The notes under the pieces are model-generated. The model did not search any database, was not told where the DNA came from, and was given only the letters and a program-made list of their open reading frames with translations. Shown here one piece after another: positions 1 through 11,250 of a stretch of DNA of 64,000 nt. The first letter of the stretch is position 1, and each line of letters begins with the position of its first letter. The stretch is from Hemicordylus capensis (lineage: Eukaryota > Chordata > Lepidosauria > Squamata > Cordylidae), in assembly GCF_027244095.1 (NCBI RefSeq), contig NC_069669.1:4428501-4492500 (forward strand), read 5' to 3'. The translations under genes and the position numbers were made by a program.

Positions 1-443
1 ACAAGAAGAATTCCAGCTCCAGGACTCCCTTGCCTGATTCTGCCTCTTCTCCCTTGCTGCCCCTTACACCTGGAACTGCCTCCCAGCACACTGGTGTGAT
101 GATGACGTCTTGCTTACTCCCTTCAAATCCCTCCCCCCGAGGTACCTATTTCCCGAGGAGGTGCTGAACTGGCTCGTGCACGTCCCAGTTATCTTTTTAA
201 TTGTTATTTATTTATGTTTTTATTTCAGTTGTATATTCACTCTGTCTTATTTATAAATTTTTTGAGTTTTAGTCATGAACTCCCTCCTTAAGATTGGGAG
301 GCTTTTGGTGGTTTCAGTAAGATACCCTAGGGGGTTGTGATAGAAGTGGTATTATGTTTTTATAACTGTGTTATATGTTCTCTTCTGTTTCCTTGTTGTG
401 CTGGTCCTAGACTGTAATAAACCTTGAACTGAACTGAACTGAA
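1..443 (+). mobile_element. Possible LINE 3' end with GAACT tail
   Basis: A degenerate frame reading WNCLP-like words is followed by an AT-rich 3' region and a TAATAAA signal at 416-422. It ends with tandem GAACT units at 424-443. Short tandem tails of this kind are common at non-LTR retrotransposon ends. The clade is not determined, and the element runs off the left edge. Confidence 0.4.
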
Positions 444-1039
444 CGTCCCTACAGCCAGGCTTGTGTGTTGGCCTCTTACATTGCTTTGGCTTTAAAAGTG
501 GTGGAAGCAAATTTTAAAAAGAGCCGTCTCCGAGGAAGGAGAAGGCAGGCGAATGTGTGACTGCTTGAAACAGCCCTCCAGATGTGTCGGTGTCCTCCTA
601 CTCGAGGCTAGCCGGCTCCACCCCCGGTTTCTAAGAATATGCTGTCATACTTTCAACTTTTTCCACCGCTCTCTCGCTCTCTCTTCAGGAAAACTCGAGG
701 CGGTTCATTGCACCACCAGCCAGCGTAGGTCTCTCCGAAAGTCTCTGGCCTCAAGAACTCTCCTGAAAGAAAATTCATTCTGAGAACTGCCTTCTCACCT
801 TTTGGCTTCCCCCCCCCCCCCGCCCGCCACTGACTTTCAAGTTGTGGTTCTGCTTCAAAGTCTGCCCTGGTCTGGTGTGTGGGTTTGCCAGTCTTGAAAT
901 CAAACACCCCAATACCCAGATGGTGGATCTGGAGGAGGAACTCAGCAAAACCTGGGGGTGTTGTTTGGGATGGCTAGAGACAGAACTGGGTGCAAAAGCT
1001 GCCTTTTACCTAAAGCGTAAAGCGTAAAGTTTTTTGGTT

Positions 1040-2210
1040 TGAAACAAGGGGGACTCGGCGGGGTGAATATTTTTACCTTTACATCTTGCTCTTCCTCCAA
1101 GGAGCCCAGAGCAGTCGCCCATTATTACAGCTCTGTCTCTCTTTGACGCCTCTCTGATTTGCTTCTCCATCTCCAGGCCACTCTCAGCGTTTTGATCCAG
1201 AGGGCAAAAGCACATCCCTAGTAATACATTTCCTTTCAATCCTCGTATTGCCACCTATAACGATTCTGTGGAGGACTCCGGTCTTCCTTGGTTTTCTAGT
1301 TCGTTTGATTCTATCCCTTCTTTAATATACAGTGCTACTCCACCTGCAAATCCACCCCTCCCTCTCATTTCAGTAGAGTTTGTATCCAGGAATAACAGTG
1401 TCTTACAGGCAGCAAGATGCTGAAAGGCATCATCTCATACTGCACGGGAGATGGCAATGGTCAACCCCTCCTGTATTCTACCAAAGAAAACCACAGGGCT
1501 TTGTGGTCACCAGGAGTCGACACCAACTCAATGGCACACTTTATCTTACTAGTTCTCACCGTTCCACCAGTTTCTGTTATACCCATTATATCTATGTTTT
1601 CATTAGCAATCAAGCACTCCAGCTTGCCCATCTTGGCTCGGAGGCTTCTTGCACTGGTGTACAAACACCTATACGCAGAGTCTCTTACCTGGCATTAGTG
1701 TGTGCTGTCTCCCTTATAGTCATTTGACCTTTTTGACCAGCTGTCATATGTTTCCATCTCCTCTACTTTGGTTCTATTCCGTCCCCTTCTGGTTTGTCTG
1801 AAATGTTTGCACCCTCGCACCTTAGGGGATTTTGCTTGCCGGACCAGGTATTCCCCAGTTCCTGTTGGCAACCCCCAGGCATAATTTCAAAAGGTTGCTC
1901 TGCAACCTTTTTGATTTTAAATGCCAGCAGTTGGGTTCCATTTTGGTTCAAATGCAGCCCGTCCTTTTTGTACAGGCTTTGTTTGCCCCCCCAAATGTGC
2001 CGAACAAATCTAAACCCCTCCTCCCAGCACCACACCATCTCACCCTCAGCTCTGTAGTCACTGTGCTTCATGCAGTCTCCATATCAGTTGATGAAGGTCA
2101 AGACCCCAAAGAGAAATCTGTGCTTGTAAGACAGATTCTCATGCGTTCTCAGAGCTTCTGTTGCTCTTTTTGCCACTGCTGAAGAGGCAAGCCTCTTATA
2201 AAAGACAGTG
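1040..2210 (-). mobile_element. CR1-type LINE fragment (ORF1 esterase and endonuclease parts)
   Basis: On the minus strand, about 1760-2070 reads LYKKDGLHLNQNGTQLLAFKIKK, typical of the esterase-like domain in CR1 ORF1. Then 1550-1665 reads YTSARSLRAKMGKLE...IDIMGITETGG, the start of the endonuclease. 1315-1380 gives a GGVALYIKEGI-like word, and 1100-1200 REASKRDRAVIMGD. Several frame breaks are present, and a SINE is inserted at about 1398-1547. Dead copy. Confidence 0.75.
1398..1547 (+). mobile_element. BovB-tailed SINE 3' half, nested in LINE
   Basis: Contains the block starting GATGCTGAAAGGCATCATC and running through CCACAGGGC and CAGGAGTCGACACC, shared with copies near 18990 and 52120. 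The tail matches my memory of the 3' end shared by squamate Sauria-type SINEs and BovB LINEs. It interrupts the minus-strand CR1 frame and is therefore younger than it. Confidence 0.65.
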
Positions 2211-2851
2211 GCTCATCTCTTTGGCAGTGGGTGTGCTGCCCAAGTTTCTCTCTGGCATGCTCCTGTCTCTCTGTTGAGCCTGGCCAAGCTAATTATCAGG
2301 CAAGACAATCTTGAGCACCGACAAATCAAGCCTAATGTACTTATTTCAATTTGCAAACTGCTAGACAACCTTTATTGTGTTTAATCTTGCAACAACCTTG
2401 TGAGTAGACTATAGCCATTCCCATTTTACAGATGGAGAACTGAGGTGCTGAGAAAGTTATGTAACTGAAGATGGGCGATGAGTCTGTGACAGAGGTGAGC
2501 TCATCCCCTGAGTCTTCCATGGCAAGCCAGTGGAAGGGGGCTAGGGGGCCTTGTACAGCCCTTGAAATTCGCCAAGGAAGGAAGTGCAATTGCTATGAAT
2601 TGGTGAATCAGAGAAGTGGAGTTTCACTAGTAATTCATTGCAAAAGAAGTCTTTTGGGGAATTGGTGCCTGGGAATTTCCACCTTTTGCTTTGTCCTTGC
2701 CTGTAATGCCGCAATCAATCGTTTTAAAAGAAATGGATTTATTTGCAGCCATTTTAATTGTAATAGGGAAATGAAAGCTTTCACTCCCATTTCTGCTTAA
2801 AGCATTTCTTTAAAATGAATTCAACTGAATTTCAAAGTCTTCTCCTCATTA

Positions 2852-2893
<42 letters not shown>
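2852..2893. repeat. (ATT)n microsatellite
   Basis: About 14 trinucleotide units without interruption. Flanking sequence from 2210 to 3180 shows nothing else recognisable. Confidence 0.95.
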
Positions 2894-3185
2894 TGCTCAT
2901 TAGCATCTCATTTGGGGCTCATGGTCATCTTATGATAAGGTAGTAATGGAGCAAATTCTGTGGAGTTCCTAGCCCTTCATTTTGAGACAAAGCTGTTCAC
3001 TTAGGAAGTCAGACCTTTGGCCCATCCATCTACTCCAAAGTGGTCTTTCCTGACTGGCAGCAACCAAACAAGGTCTCAAGCAGAGAGAGGTTGTTGGTGG
3101 CTTTTGTTACCCAGAGCCCTTTCAAATGGACAGAGATACCACAGATACCTGACCCTTCTGTGATTGTGTGGCTGCACTCTTGATT

Positions 3186-3290
3186 TATTTGTTCGATTTT
3201 TTTATTTAAAACGTTATATTCCACCTCTCCAGCACAATGGCACTCAAGACAGCGTGGTCTACTACACCACGCTGGCTCATTAAATGCTTT
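3186..3290 (-). mobile_element. tRNA-type SINE fragment
   Basis: Shows the minus-strand ends of the GTGGTGTAGT...TTATATTCC family, with the middle (box B region) missing. A deleted relative of the copy at 3552-3783. Confidence 0.5.
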
Positions 3291-3551
3291 TCTTTGTGAG
3301 GAAGGTGCAAGCTTCCGACCACTTGTTTGCATTGGATGCCCTTTTCAGCAGCATTTCCCAACAAAATGAGATGCTTCTGGCGATGGGAGAACTTTGTGCA
3401 GTGTTCCAAATGAGACCCGACTCCTCGGGCCCCATTGGGAGAGGGGCCATCTGTGTCCCATGCAGAAGGTCCCAGGTGTCAGTGAAGATGGAGCATACCG
3501 ATCTGTCTCAGTAGGAGGCAGCTTCAGATGTTAGGCGCACCCATAGCTCAG

Positions 3552-3783
3552 GGGAAATTATTTATTTTCTTTATTTTTTACATTTTATATCCCGCTCTTC
3601 CTCCAAGGAGCCCCCAGAGTGGTGTACTACATACTTAGGTTTCTCCTCACAACAACCCTGTGTTAGGCTGAGAGAGAAGTGATTGGCCCAGAGTCACCCA
3701 GCAAGTCTCATGGCTGAATGGGGATTTGAACTTGGGTCTCCCCAGTCTTGTCCAGCACTCTAACTACTACACCATGCTGGCTC
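3552..3783 (-). mobile_element. tRNA-derived SINE (Sauria/Squam1 type), near full length
   Basis: Read on the minus strand: GAGCCAGCATGGTGTAGTAG (box A region), a GTTCAAATCCCC box B, a GGGTGACTCTGGGCCA body, and a tail ending GGAAGAGCGGGATATAAAA. The tail resembles that shared with BovB LINEs. Other copies are near 23870, 43210, 52170 and 63900. Confidence 0.8.
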
Positions 3784-3784
3784 A

Positions 3785-3925
3785 TGAAATGCACGTACAT
3801 TGCATGCAGAAGCTCCCAGGTTCAATCCCTAGCAGCATCTCTAAGTTGGGCTGGGAAATGCCTGTCTTGAAACCCTGGAGAGCTGCTGCCAGTCAGAGTA
3901 GACAATACTGACTTGGGGGACCAAG
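3785..3925 (+). mobile_element. CR1-type 3' tail fragment
   Basis: Contains the dispersed words CCCAGGTTCAATCC, GCAGCATCTC, GAGAGCTGCTGCCAGTCAGA and AGACAATACTGA, seen many times in this window as the end of LINE-like and 5S-headed SINE copies. It borders the minus-strand SINE directly. Confidence 0.6.
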
Positions 3926-5053
3926 GTTCTGACTCAGTCACAGATCGCTTCCTATCTTCACTTCCAATGCATGCTGCTGAAGGTGCTCCTCTGACCGTTG
4001 GACACTGTGTCCATTTACTCTGCAGAGTTCTGGCCTCCGCTGATCGAGAAGCAAGAGGATGACTGTTCTTTTGGATGAAAATAGGCTAGAACAGAGCCAC
4101 CAGTCCTCTCATCTATCAACAGTTCAAAATAATTTTCCACAGCTGCAGTGTGTGTGTGTGTAATGGCAGGCCCTGCTCTGCGTGAAGTCACAAAAATAGC
4201 CTCCGTGTGTGTGTGTGCACAGGCCGAAACTGGGCCCAGGCTGTCATTTGGGAGGTCAGTGAGGAGCTTAGAGGAGACCCTGCCACCCAGCCCCTCCACC
4301 ACCGCTGATGGTTCTCCACCGCCTCCTCCAAAGGTATGGAGGCTGCTTTCTCTCTCCATCCCACCACCACACCTGTAGCATGTAGGATGGCCCCCTTTAC
4401 AAGTATCCCTGAACCAGCCCACAAACCGGTTCTTGGAACCGGGACCAATCCGGTTCGAACTCAGACCACCCAAATCAGGCTGCTTTGATTCGAACCCTAG
4501 CGTGTACGATGGAAAAGACTCACCCATTCTCAGAAATCTAACTTCTAGTAGCTTTGTGAAAGGAGCCAAGTTTTAAGAACTCTGACATGGGTTCCCAGTC
4601 TTGTTTCCCCAGATATTGCTGGATGGTGACTCACACAATGGGACCGTGACTTTCCAGGCACAAGGAACGCAAAGCACAGGGTGTCCCTGGCAAACAGAGA
4701 CCACTGGAGCCTCTGATCTCAGTCAAATATCTTAAGTGCCCCCCACACCCCTTCCACTGGGATAGAATAAATGCACGGGTGTTGATTTAAGCCTGTGTTG
4801 CTGAGTCAACAGTGGAGCTCTGGGGAAAGCGAAACAGCTGTTTTACTGGAAACAGTTCAGGGTGATGTTCGCTTTATGGACTTGGTTACAAGAAGGAAAT
4901 GTCATGTTTCAAAAGGCCATCTTTTCCAATAAACAATACACTGTCGGTTTTCATTCTGCAGAGTGACTACAAACTTTACATGGGAAGCCAGTGGAAATGG
5001 GGAGGGGAGGGGCAGTGGGGTAGCCAGAAATTTTGGAGTGGTGGTGGTGGTAC

Positions 5054-5609
5054 AGCCCAAGCAGGGGCGTATCTAGGGTAGGGCAGGCAGGGCACGTGCC
5101 CCGGGCACCACTTGAAGGGGGGGTGCCATTTCTTAAAATTAATTTTTTTAAAAAAAAAAGGCTGCCGAAAACAAAATGGCATGCTCAAATGGCCTCTGTG
5201 AGGCCCTAGGCCATACCAGGCCTCACAGAGGCCATTTGAGCATTTGTGGCGGCCATTTTGTTTTCAGCTGCAATTTTTTGAAAAAAAAAAATTTTAATGG
5301 CCGCTGCACATGCTTAAATGGTCCTTGTGAGGCCCTAGAGGCCAGCAGAGGGGAGGGGGAACCTTTGAAGACCCCCCCAGCCTTTAGGAAGCCCCCCAAA
5401 GGGGCTACAGGTAATTTAAAAAAATAATATAATATGTCACTGTACACATATTCAGATATATGACTTGTATGTGACCTTCAGACTTGTATTTTTCAGCTGA
5501 TATTATGGTAAAGTTATCTGAAAAATGGGTGTCAGATGTTTGGACAGGGGGCGCAATTTCAATGCTTGCCCTAGGCGCTATTTTCCCTAGATACGCATCT
5601 GAGCCCAAG
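5054..5609. mobile_element. hAT MITE with 8-bp target duplication
   Basis: The element proper is 5062-5601 (540 bp). Its ends are inverted repeats: CAGGGGCGTATCTAGGG at the left, and the complement of CAGATGCGTATCTAGGG at the right. It is flanked on both sides by the identical 8-mer AGCCCAAG (5054-5061 and 5602-5609), the size expected for hAT transposases. No transposase frame is present, so it is non-autonomous. An internal palindrome is listed separately. Confidence 0.92.
5182..5242. repeat. Perfect 24-bp inverted repeat inside the hAT MITE
   Basis: Arms 5182-5205 and 5219-5242 are exact reverse complements (TGCTCAAATGGCCTCTGTGA and four further bases), with a 13-nt spacer. Weaker pairing extends outwards through an AAAATGGC/GCCATTTT pair. 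Confidence 0.93.
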
Positions 5610-6224
5610 AGGTAGCCTGGCGAGGAGGCAGGCCTTGAAGTGGCCCCATTTGGGAGAGAAACCACGCCCCGTATCTGACGTCATATAAGGGTGTGTGTCT
5701 GGGGTGCAAGGCATGGCCCCTGATTGGTGGCGGCCCAGGTTCTCGGAACCCGTCCACCCAATGGTTGCTCTACGTCTGGCTCCTTGCAAAGTTTGTCAGG
5801 ATCCGGTGGAGCCTGAAGAGCGGCTCTGATGGCAGTGGTGGTGGGGGGCATTTTGCAGCCTGGCTGGTGCCCCATTTATCTGCCACTTGAGGCAACAACC
5901 TCATGAAAGGGCTGCCCTGTAAATACAGGGAGATTATGGGCAATGATGTACCTAGGTCACTTTGGCGACCCGCCGTGAGGCTCCCCCCACCTGCAGCCAC
6001 GAGTTCCCCCCGCCGCCACAAGGCCGGACCACCATTTTTTCCAATAATTCTAGCCACCAGGGGGTGGGGGGTGGGGGTGAGGCAAGCAGGCTTCCCTGGC
6101 CTCACTCGTGGCAGCAGTAGCTGGTGAAGCAGGAGTGGCTGCTGGGCCTGACCGCCCAGCCGGGCGGCCCCTGAGAACTGCAAGGCGCTCCAGCATGTGT
6201 GAGCTCACAACACTCACACATGTG
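5610..6224. other. GC-rich intergenic stretch, no gene recognised
   Basis: Contains a consensus CRE (TGACGTCA at 5676-5683) touching a TATAAG word at 5684-5689, and CCAAT-like words downstream. No splice-framed coding signal was found. Open frames overlap on both strands without matching any family I know. Confidence 0.5.
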
Positions 6225-6323
6225 GCACTCACACAGGTAGTCTCCCATTCAAATGCAACCAGGGCAGACCCTGCTTTGCAAAGGGGACAATTCACGCTTG
6301 CTACCACAAGACCTGCTCTCCTC
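6225..6323 (-). mobile_element. 5S-headed SINE, 5' part
   Basis: Minus-strand copy of the head: GGAGAGCAGGTCTTGTGGTA, then a decayed GCAGGGTCTGCCCTGGTTGC and GAATGGGAGACT. Only the head remains. Confidence 0.75.
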
Positions 6324-6324
6324 A

Positions 6325-6500
6325 CATAAGAGTGTGCAAGTCTTGCTGGGTCGGAACCAAGAAAGGCCTGTTTAGTCTAGCATCCTGTTTCCAGCCAGAT
6401 GTTGCCCCCAGAAAACCCACAAAGAAGGCATGAAAGTGATCGTCTTGCCCCCCGGCTTGGACCCAGTACCTGGTATTCAGAGGCACTCTTCCTCTGAGCT
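6325..6500 (+). mobile_element. CR1-like fragment
   Basis: Contains AGTCTAGCATCCTGTTTCCA and GGTATTCAGAGGCA, words repeated in several LINE remnants of this window. Decayed. Confidence 0.5.
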
Positions 6501-7160
6501 TGGAGGTTTCATTTCCCGGCCTTAAATGCACAGCTGTCAAGAAGCTGGGGCAGCTGTATCCATTCCAGGGAAGTCAAGTCATGCTTGTTGAATCCAAGGC
6601 AGAATATTTGCTTTCTTGGCAATTCCTCCCACATGGAGCTGGCAGGATGGCTCTCCTGGAATGCTTAGAAGCTAGTTTAGAGGTTTATTAATCGAGGAAC
6701 TGGGTCAGACTCTGTGATGTCATCGATTTATCAGCTCGCCCTCTGAAAGGCTGCTAGGTCATCTTTCTAAAAGCAAAACTGAAAAGAAAAGAATTGGCTT
6801 CTTCAAATACTTTTGGCTCATTTACTTGGATCGCCACCTCTGCTCATCGCTAATCAAATGATTTCTGGCCACTGTTCAAATAATACTTTGCATGCTTAAT
6901 TAATCAGAATGTAAACCTGTTTGCAATTTTTTTAAAAAATTAAGCAGCAGCAAGATGGCCATGATATCAAGCTGTGACACCAGCTGAAAGGTGAAGCAAA
7001 TCTGGGGCATTAAGGCAATTAGGACATGATGACTCCGCTAGTGTGGATCCATTTGAAGACCCACTGAAACCAGTGTTTACACTTGGCTGAGTACTTTAGT
7101 GCCTTTATTTCTCATGCAGCATCCACTCATCATCTCTCAAGCTTGTGTTTTGGTTGTATT
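6500..7160. other. AT-rich intergenic DNA
   Basis: I see no gene, RNA or known repeat in this stretch. Confidence 0.5.
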
Positions 7161-7165
7161 ATTAT

Positions 7166-7232
7166 CTATATAATTCTCTAAGGTGTACCCGTGGCTAATC
7201 CCATGTGCGGCAGCTCTCGTGAGAGTTCACGA
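7166..7232 (+). mobile_element. Possible non-autonomous Helitron 5' end
   Basis: Starts TCTATATAATTCTCTAAGG directly after an A, fitting the Helitron rule of a 5' TC inserted after A. It leads into the 67-bp tandem array. No CTRR hairpin end was identified, so this is tentative. Confidence 0.35.
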
Positions 7233-7233
7233 G

Positions 7234-7410
7234 CAGAAGCACCTGACTGGGCAATGGGGATTCAATATGCAAATAGAGAGGAGGAGCCTGTGAGAACAGA
7301 AGCACCATGGTAATTGGGCAATGGGGATTCCATATGCAGATAGGGGGGAGGAGCCTGTGAGAACAGAAGCACCATGGTGATTGGGCGGTGGGGATTCCAT
7401 ATGCAGATTC
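7234..7410. repeat. 67-bp tandem array, about 2.7 copies
   Basis: The unit begins CAGAAGCACC, runs through TGGGGATTC and ATATGCA, and ends GGAGGAGCCTGTGAGAA. Copies differ by a few substitutions. Because the unit is not a multiple of three, frames running through it change register between copies. Confidence 0.85.
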
Positions 7411-7953
7411 CATCGCTGCCAAAGTAGCACACCCATTGCTATCGTAGAAGTTAGGGATGTGCAAAACATTTCAGTCTCAAAACATGTTGACTCTAAACAG
7501 GCCAAATAATTTTGAGTATGGGGGGAAGGAAGGAGGAGAGTCTCATTTTAGCATTTAAATACTGTTGTTTTAAAAAGAGGTGCTGGGGGTGGCCCAAAAT
7601 TACCTGTAATGTGCAGAGCCCGTGGGGGGGGGGAGGTGGTGACCTTTAAATGGCCTCTACATAGGCACAGGGAGGCCATTTAAAGTCCAGTGGTGTCCCC
7701 CCCCCCCAGAATACCAGTGTTTTTGTGCAAAAACACCAGTGTTCTAGTGAAAAAACACACTGGGCTATCCCTTTAAATGGCCTCCCTGCTAAAATGAGGC
7801 TCTCACCGTACAGGTTGAATCTATTCAATAGATTTGATTATGATCTAATAAGGTCTGAATCGAATCGACCTTGTTCGAGCGGATTGCATTTGTGTTCAAA
7901 TCAAAACGCAAAACAAATCACAGTTTTTGATTCATGCACATCCTTTGTAGGAG

Positions 7954-8072
7954 GCTGCACAACTCTGGCCCTCCAGCTGTCATTGGACTACCATCACCCC
8001 TGACTATTGGCCCCTGTGGCTGGGGATGACAGGCATTGTAGTCCATTAACAGCTGAAGGGCCAGAGTTGTGG
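7954..8072. mobile_element. hAT-type MITE
   Basis: Inverted ends around CACAACTCTGGCCCTCCAGCTG, with a central GACTACCATCACCCC/GGGGATGACAGGC pair. No transposase. Confidence 0.65.
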
Positions 8073-8137
8073 ATTCCTTTTCTACACGATAGCCATGGAT
8101 GAGTTGCCCAGGTGTGGAATGTGATTGCTATATAGAG

Positions 8138-8253
8138 CAAGGCTGGCCAACCTGAAGATCTCCAGCTGGTGTTGGACTACAGCTCCCATCAACTGTGGAT
8201 GATAGGAGTTGTAGTCCAACAATAGCTAGAGATCCTCAGGCTGGCCACCCCTG
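8138..8253. mobile_element. hAT-type MITE
   Basis: Inverted ends CAAGGCTGGCCAACCTGA and the complement of CAGGGGTGGCCAGCCTGA, with a TTGGACTACA/TGTAGTCCAA inner pair. The CAGGGGTGGCCA end is of the Charlie type. Confidence 0.7.
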
Positions 8254-8432
8254 CAAGTGGCAGTGCCATGGTCAGTGCTTCATGCTGGCTATTAATTGGC
8301 TGCGATCCACGGAAGACACTCAGCACATGCACCCATGGGGGCTCTGGCTTTGTTTCTCGAACTGCCACTCAGGTGCGACTTGGTAAAACCTTTTTGAAAA
8401 TCAGAGGTTTCAAAAGGAATTTGTGATACAGC

Positions 8433-8433
<1 letters not shown>

Positions 8434-8478
<45 letters not shown>
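8434..8478. repeat. (GT)n microsatellite
   Basis: About 22 dinucleotide units with a GC interruption at the 3' side. Confidence 0.95.
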
Positions 8479-8481
<3 letters not shown>

Positions 8482-8550
8482 TGTGAGAAAAAATGGTGGT
8501 TAACAATACGCATCATAAGCACTAATACAACCAGCTAAAAGACTAAGAGG

Positions 8551-8705
8551 AGAGGAGAGCTGGTCTTGTGGTAGCATGCATGACTTGTCCCCTTAGCTAA
8601 GCAGGGTCTGCCCTGGTTGCATATGAATGGGAGACTTGATGTGTGAGCACTGCAAGATATTCCCCTTAGGGGATGGAGCCGCCCTGGGAAGAGCAGAAGG
8701 TTCCA
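8551..8705 (+). mobile_element. 5S-headed SINE, 5' half
   Basis: Head reads GGAGAGCTGGTCTTGTGGTA, then TTAGCTAAGCAGGGTCTGCC and GAATGGGAGACTT, then the GATATTCCCCTTAGGGGATGG linker. The two central words correspond to box A and box C of 5S rRNA. The tail is lost. Confidence 0.85.
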
Positions 8706-9209
8706 CTGATTGTGTGTAGCACCTCACTGTGTTCTTCCCGGGTTTGGGAGCTGTATGTGCTCCAGGGTTGTAGCCACCAATTTTGGATTTGTGTAAGCAA
8801 GGTAGGAGGAAAACCTGGGTAGCTTTTCCTGCTACTTTGCTTCCACACAATCACCTCTACCCTGATTTTTGTCTGACCTTGCTCCCACACAAACAAAAAC
8901 TGGGAGCATACTCAGCTCCCAAACCCGGGTAGAACACTGTTTTTGATTGTGAGAATGACCTCTATAAATGTTATATTGTGGGGGAAGAGCTGTTCTGGCA
9001 ATTGTGATGTTCTCTTTACCGTTTAGTTGTTTTTGACATCTCTTCTTAGGAAAAAAGGAACTGTTCTAAGTTAGTTTCACTTTCCTTTCTAACTGGTAGC
9101 TGTTGTTATTTATCTCCACACAGGAACAGCAAAAGACGTTGCTTTGGTGCTGCTGATAAAATTTCAGTCCTTTCTGGTTCTACCTGTGAAATGGTATTCA
9201 ACAACAAAC

Positions 9210-9213
9210 ATTG

Positions 9214-9255
<42 letters not shown>

Positions 9256-9260
9256 GAGAG
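9210..9260. repeat. (CT)n(CA)n microsatellite
   Basis: CT units pass directly into CA units. A similar compound repeat lies at 13108-13142. Confidence 0.9.
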
Positions 9261-9984
9261 ATATAGATATCTCCCAATGACATACAGATACCAAGGTTTG
9301 CGAACACAATCCTGCCACTTACATTAGCTGAATGCTCTACATTTACGCCAGAATATGCTTGGTGATTTTTTTTAAAGTGTATTTTAAAAAATAAATTCTG
9401 AATACCACATTTCCCAGTTCACCTACAGAAACCAAGTTTTGCATGAACTATTCTGCCACTTACATTAGTTGAATGTGCTACTTTTTACACAGTTTTGCAG
9501 ATTAGTGTGGAATTGCCTCTGAATTGCTCCTATTTTCCCCCAAAGGGTGGAAGGCGTGTGTGTGTTAAATGACAGGCTTCTTTCCATTATGCTTTTATCT
9601 CTTTTATTTCTTTTATGGCAGAATAAAACTGGAAGAACACTGGTTGATGGCAACTGGCTCATATGCGGTGTTACCAAGAAATTGCGTAACAGCTTGGTCT
9701 GATCATCTGTTCCCTTTTGTTGCTCTTCAGGAACCACTTCCTCCCACCAACAGTGAGTTTCCAATATTAGCCAATATAAACAGAAGTTACCTAATGGAGC
9801 AGGAAGTGGGACGGTATGGATGGCTTAATTTTGGGTGGGTTGTATGTGTATGTGTGCGCATGCGCACATGCATATTCTAAAATATCCAAGTACTGAGTCA
9901 TATTTTTCCTTCTCTGAGCTATGGAAAGGTTCAGGAAAGACTTTACAGAGAGTACATTTCCTTGGGAAGGGGGCGCACTGGGGC

Positions 9985-11250
9985 TTATTTATTTATTTGA
10001 TTTATATTCTGCCCTTCCAAAATGGCTCAGGGTGCTTTACAACAGGAAAAAAACAATTAAAACCAGTTAACAATTAAAATCAGAACTATCCTGCTCTCCT
10101 GAAAGACAGTCATGAACTCAAATTACGGATTTCTGCCGGGAGTGCATTCCACAGCCCAGGAGCAGCTACAGAGAAGGCCCGCCTCTGAGTCACCACCAGA
10201 TGAACTGGTGGTAACTGGAGACAGACCTCCTCAGATGACCTTAACGTGCGGTGGGGATCATGCAGAAGAAGACGCTCTCTAAGATAACTTGAACCTAAGC
10301 GGTTCAGGGCTTTAAAGGTAATAACCAGCACTTTGTATTTTGCCCGGAAACATATTGTCAGCCAATGTAACTGTTTCAGGACAGGCATAATATGGTCTCT
10401 CTGGGTTGTCCCAGAGACCAGTCTGGCTGCCGCATTTTGAACTAACTGAAGTTTCCGAACTACGTACAAAGGCAGCCCCAGTAGAGCGCATTGCAATGAT
10501 GCACCACTGTTTTGAGGTCATCCTCTTCAAGGAATGGGCACAGCTGTTGAATCAGCCGAAGCTGATAGAAAGCACTCCTGGCCATGGTCTCTACCTGATA
10601 TACCAGGAAGAGGCCTGGGTTCAGGAGTACTCCCAAGCTGCGCACCTGCTCCTTCTGGGGGAGTTTAACCCCATCCAGCACAGGAAGATCTAACTCACCC
10701 CTCAGATTCTGAGCCCCCACAATGAGCACCTCCATCTTGCTTGGATTCAGCTTCAATTTCTTATCCCTCATCCAGCCCATTACTGCCTGTAGGCAAGCAT
10801 TTCAAGAATGAGTGCCATTTCCTGAAGATGAAAAGGAGAAATAGATTTGGGTGTCATCAGCATACTGATAACACCCAGCACCAAATCTCCTGATGACCTC
10901 ACCCAGCAGTTTCATGTAGATATTGAAAAGCATTAGTGACAGAATGGAGGCCTGAGGTACTCCATATAACAGCTTCCATTCTGAGGAGCAACTGCCACCA
11001 AGCTCCACCATCTGGAATCCTACTGAGGCCGCACCAACGTCAAAATCCTCCGAGGCCTTTTGAAATCCTATTGAGTCCAGCAGCCTTTTTGGATGGACCA
11101 TCCTAATAGGTCCACCACTGCTGCAGGGGTGGGTTGCGGCTGTGAACCCAATCTTAACCAGGTAGTGTTCCCTCCACAACAATGGGGAAGGTCTTCTGGC
11201 TGTTCACTGGGCATGAACAGATGACCAAATCTGTTCATCTGCAAAAGTAC
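9985..11250 (-). mobile_element. L2/CR1-superfamily LINE, 5'-truncated
   Basis: Minus-strand frames give GVPQASILSLMLFNIYMKLLGE...YQYADDTQIYF (reverse transcriptase, about 10800-11000), then LQLVQNAAARLVSG, LKQLHWLTICFRAKYK and RRAFSVAAPGLWNALPAEIR (about 10110-10490). These are the hallmark C-terminal words of L2-like elements. The 3' UTR runs to about 9985. Several frame breaks; dead copy. Confidence 0.88.

Noticed and set aside
10110-11182. Minus-strand frames near 10-11 kb as a host reverse-transcriptase-like gene
   Set aside because: Frame breaks and dispersed related fragments make it a dead L2-like LINE.
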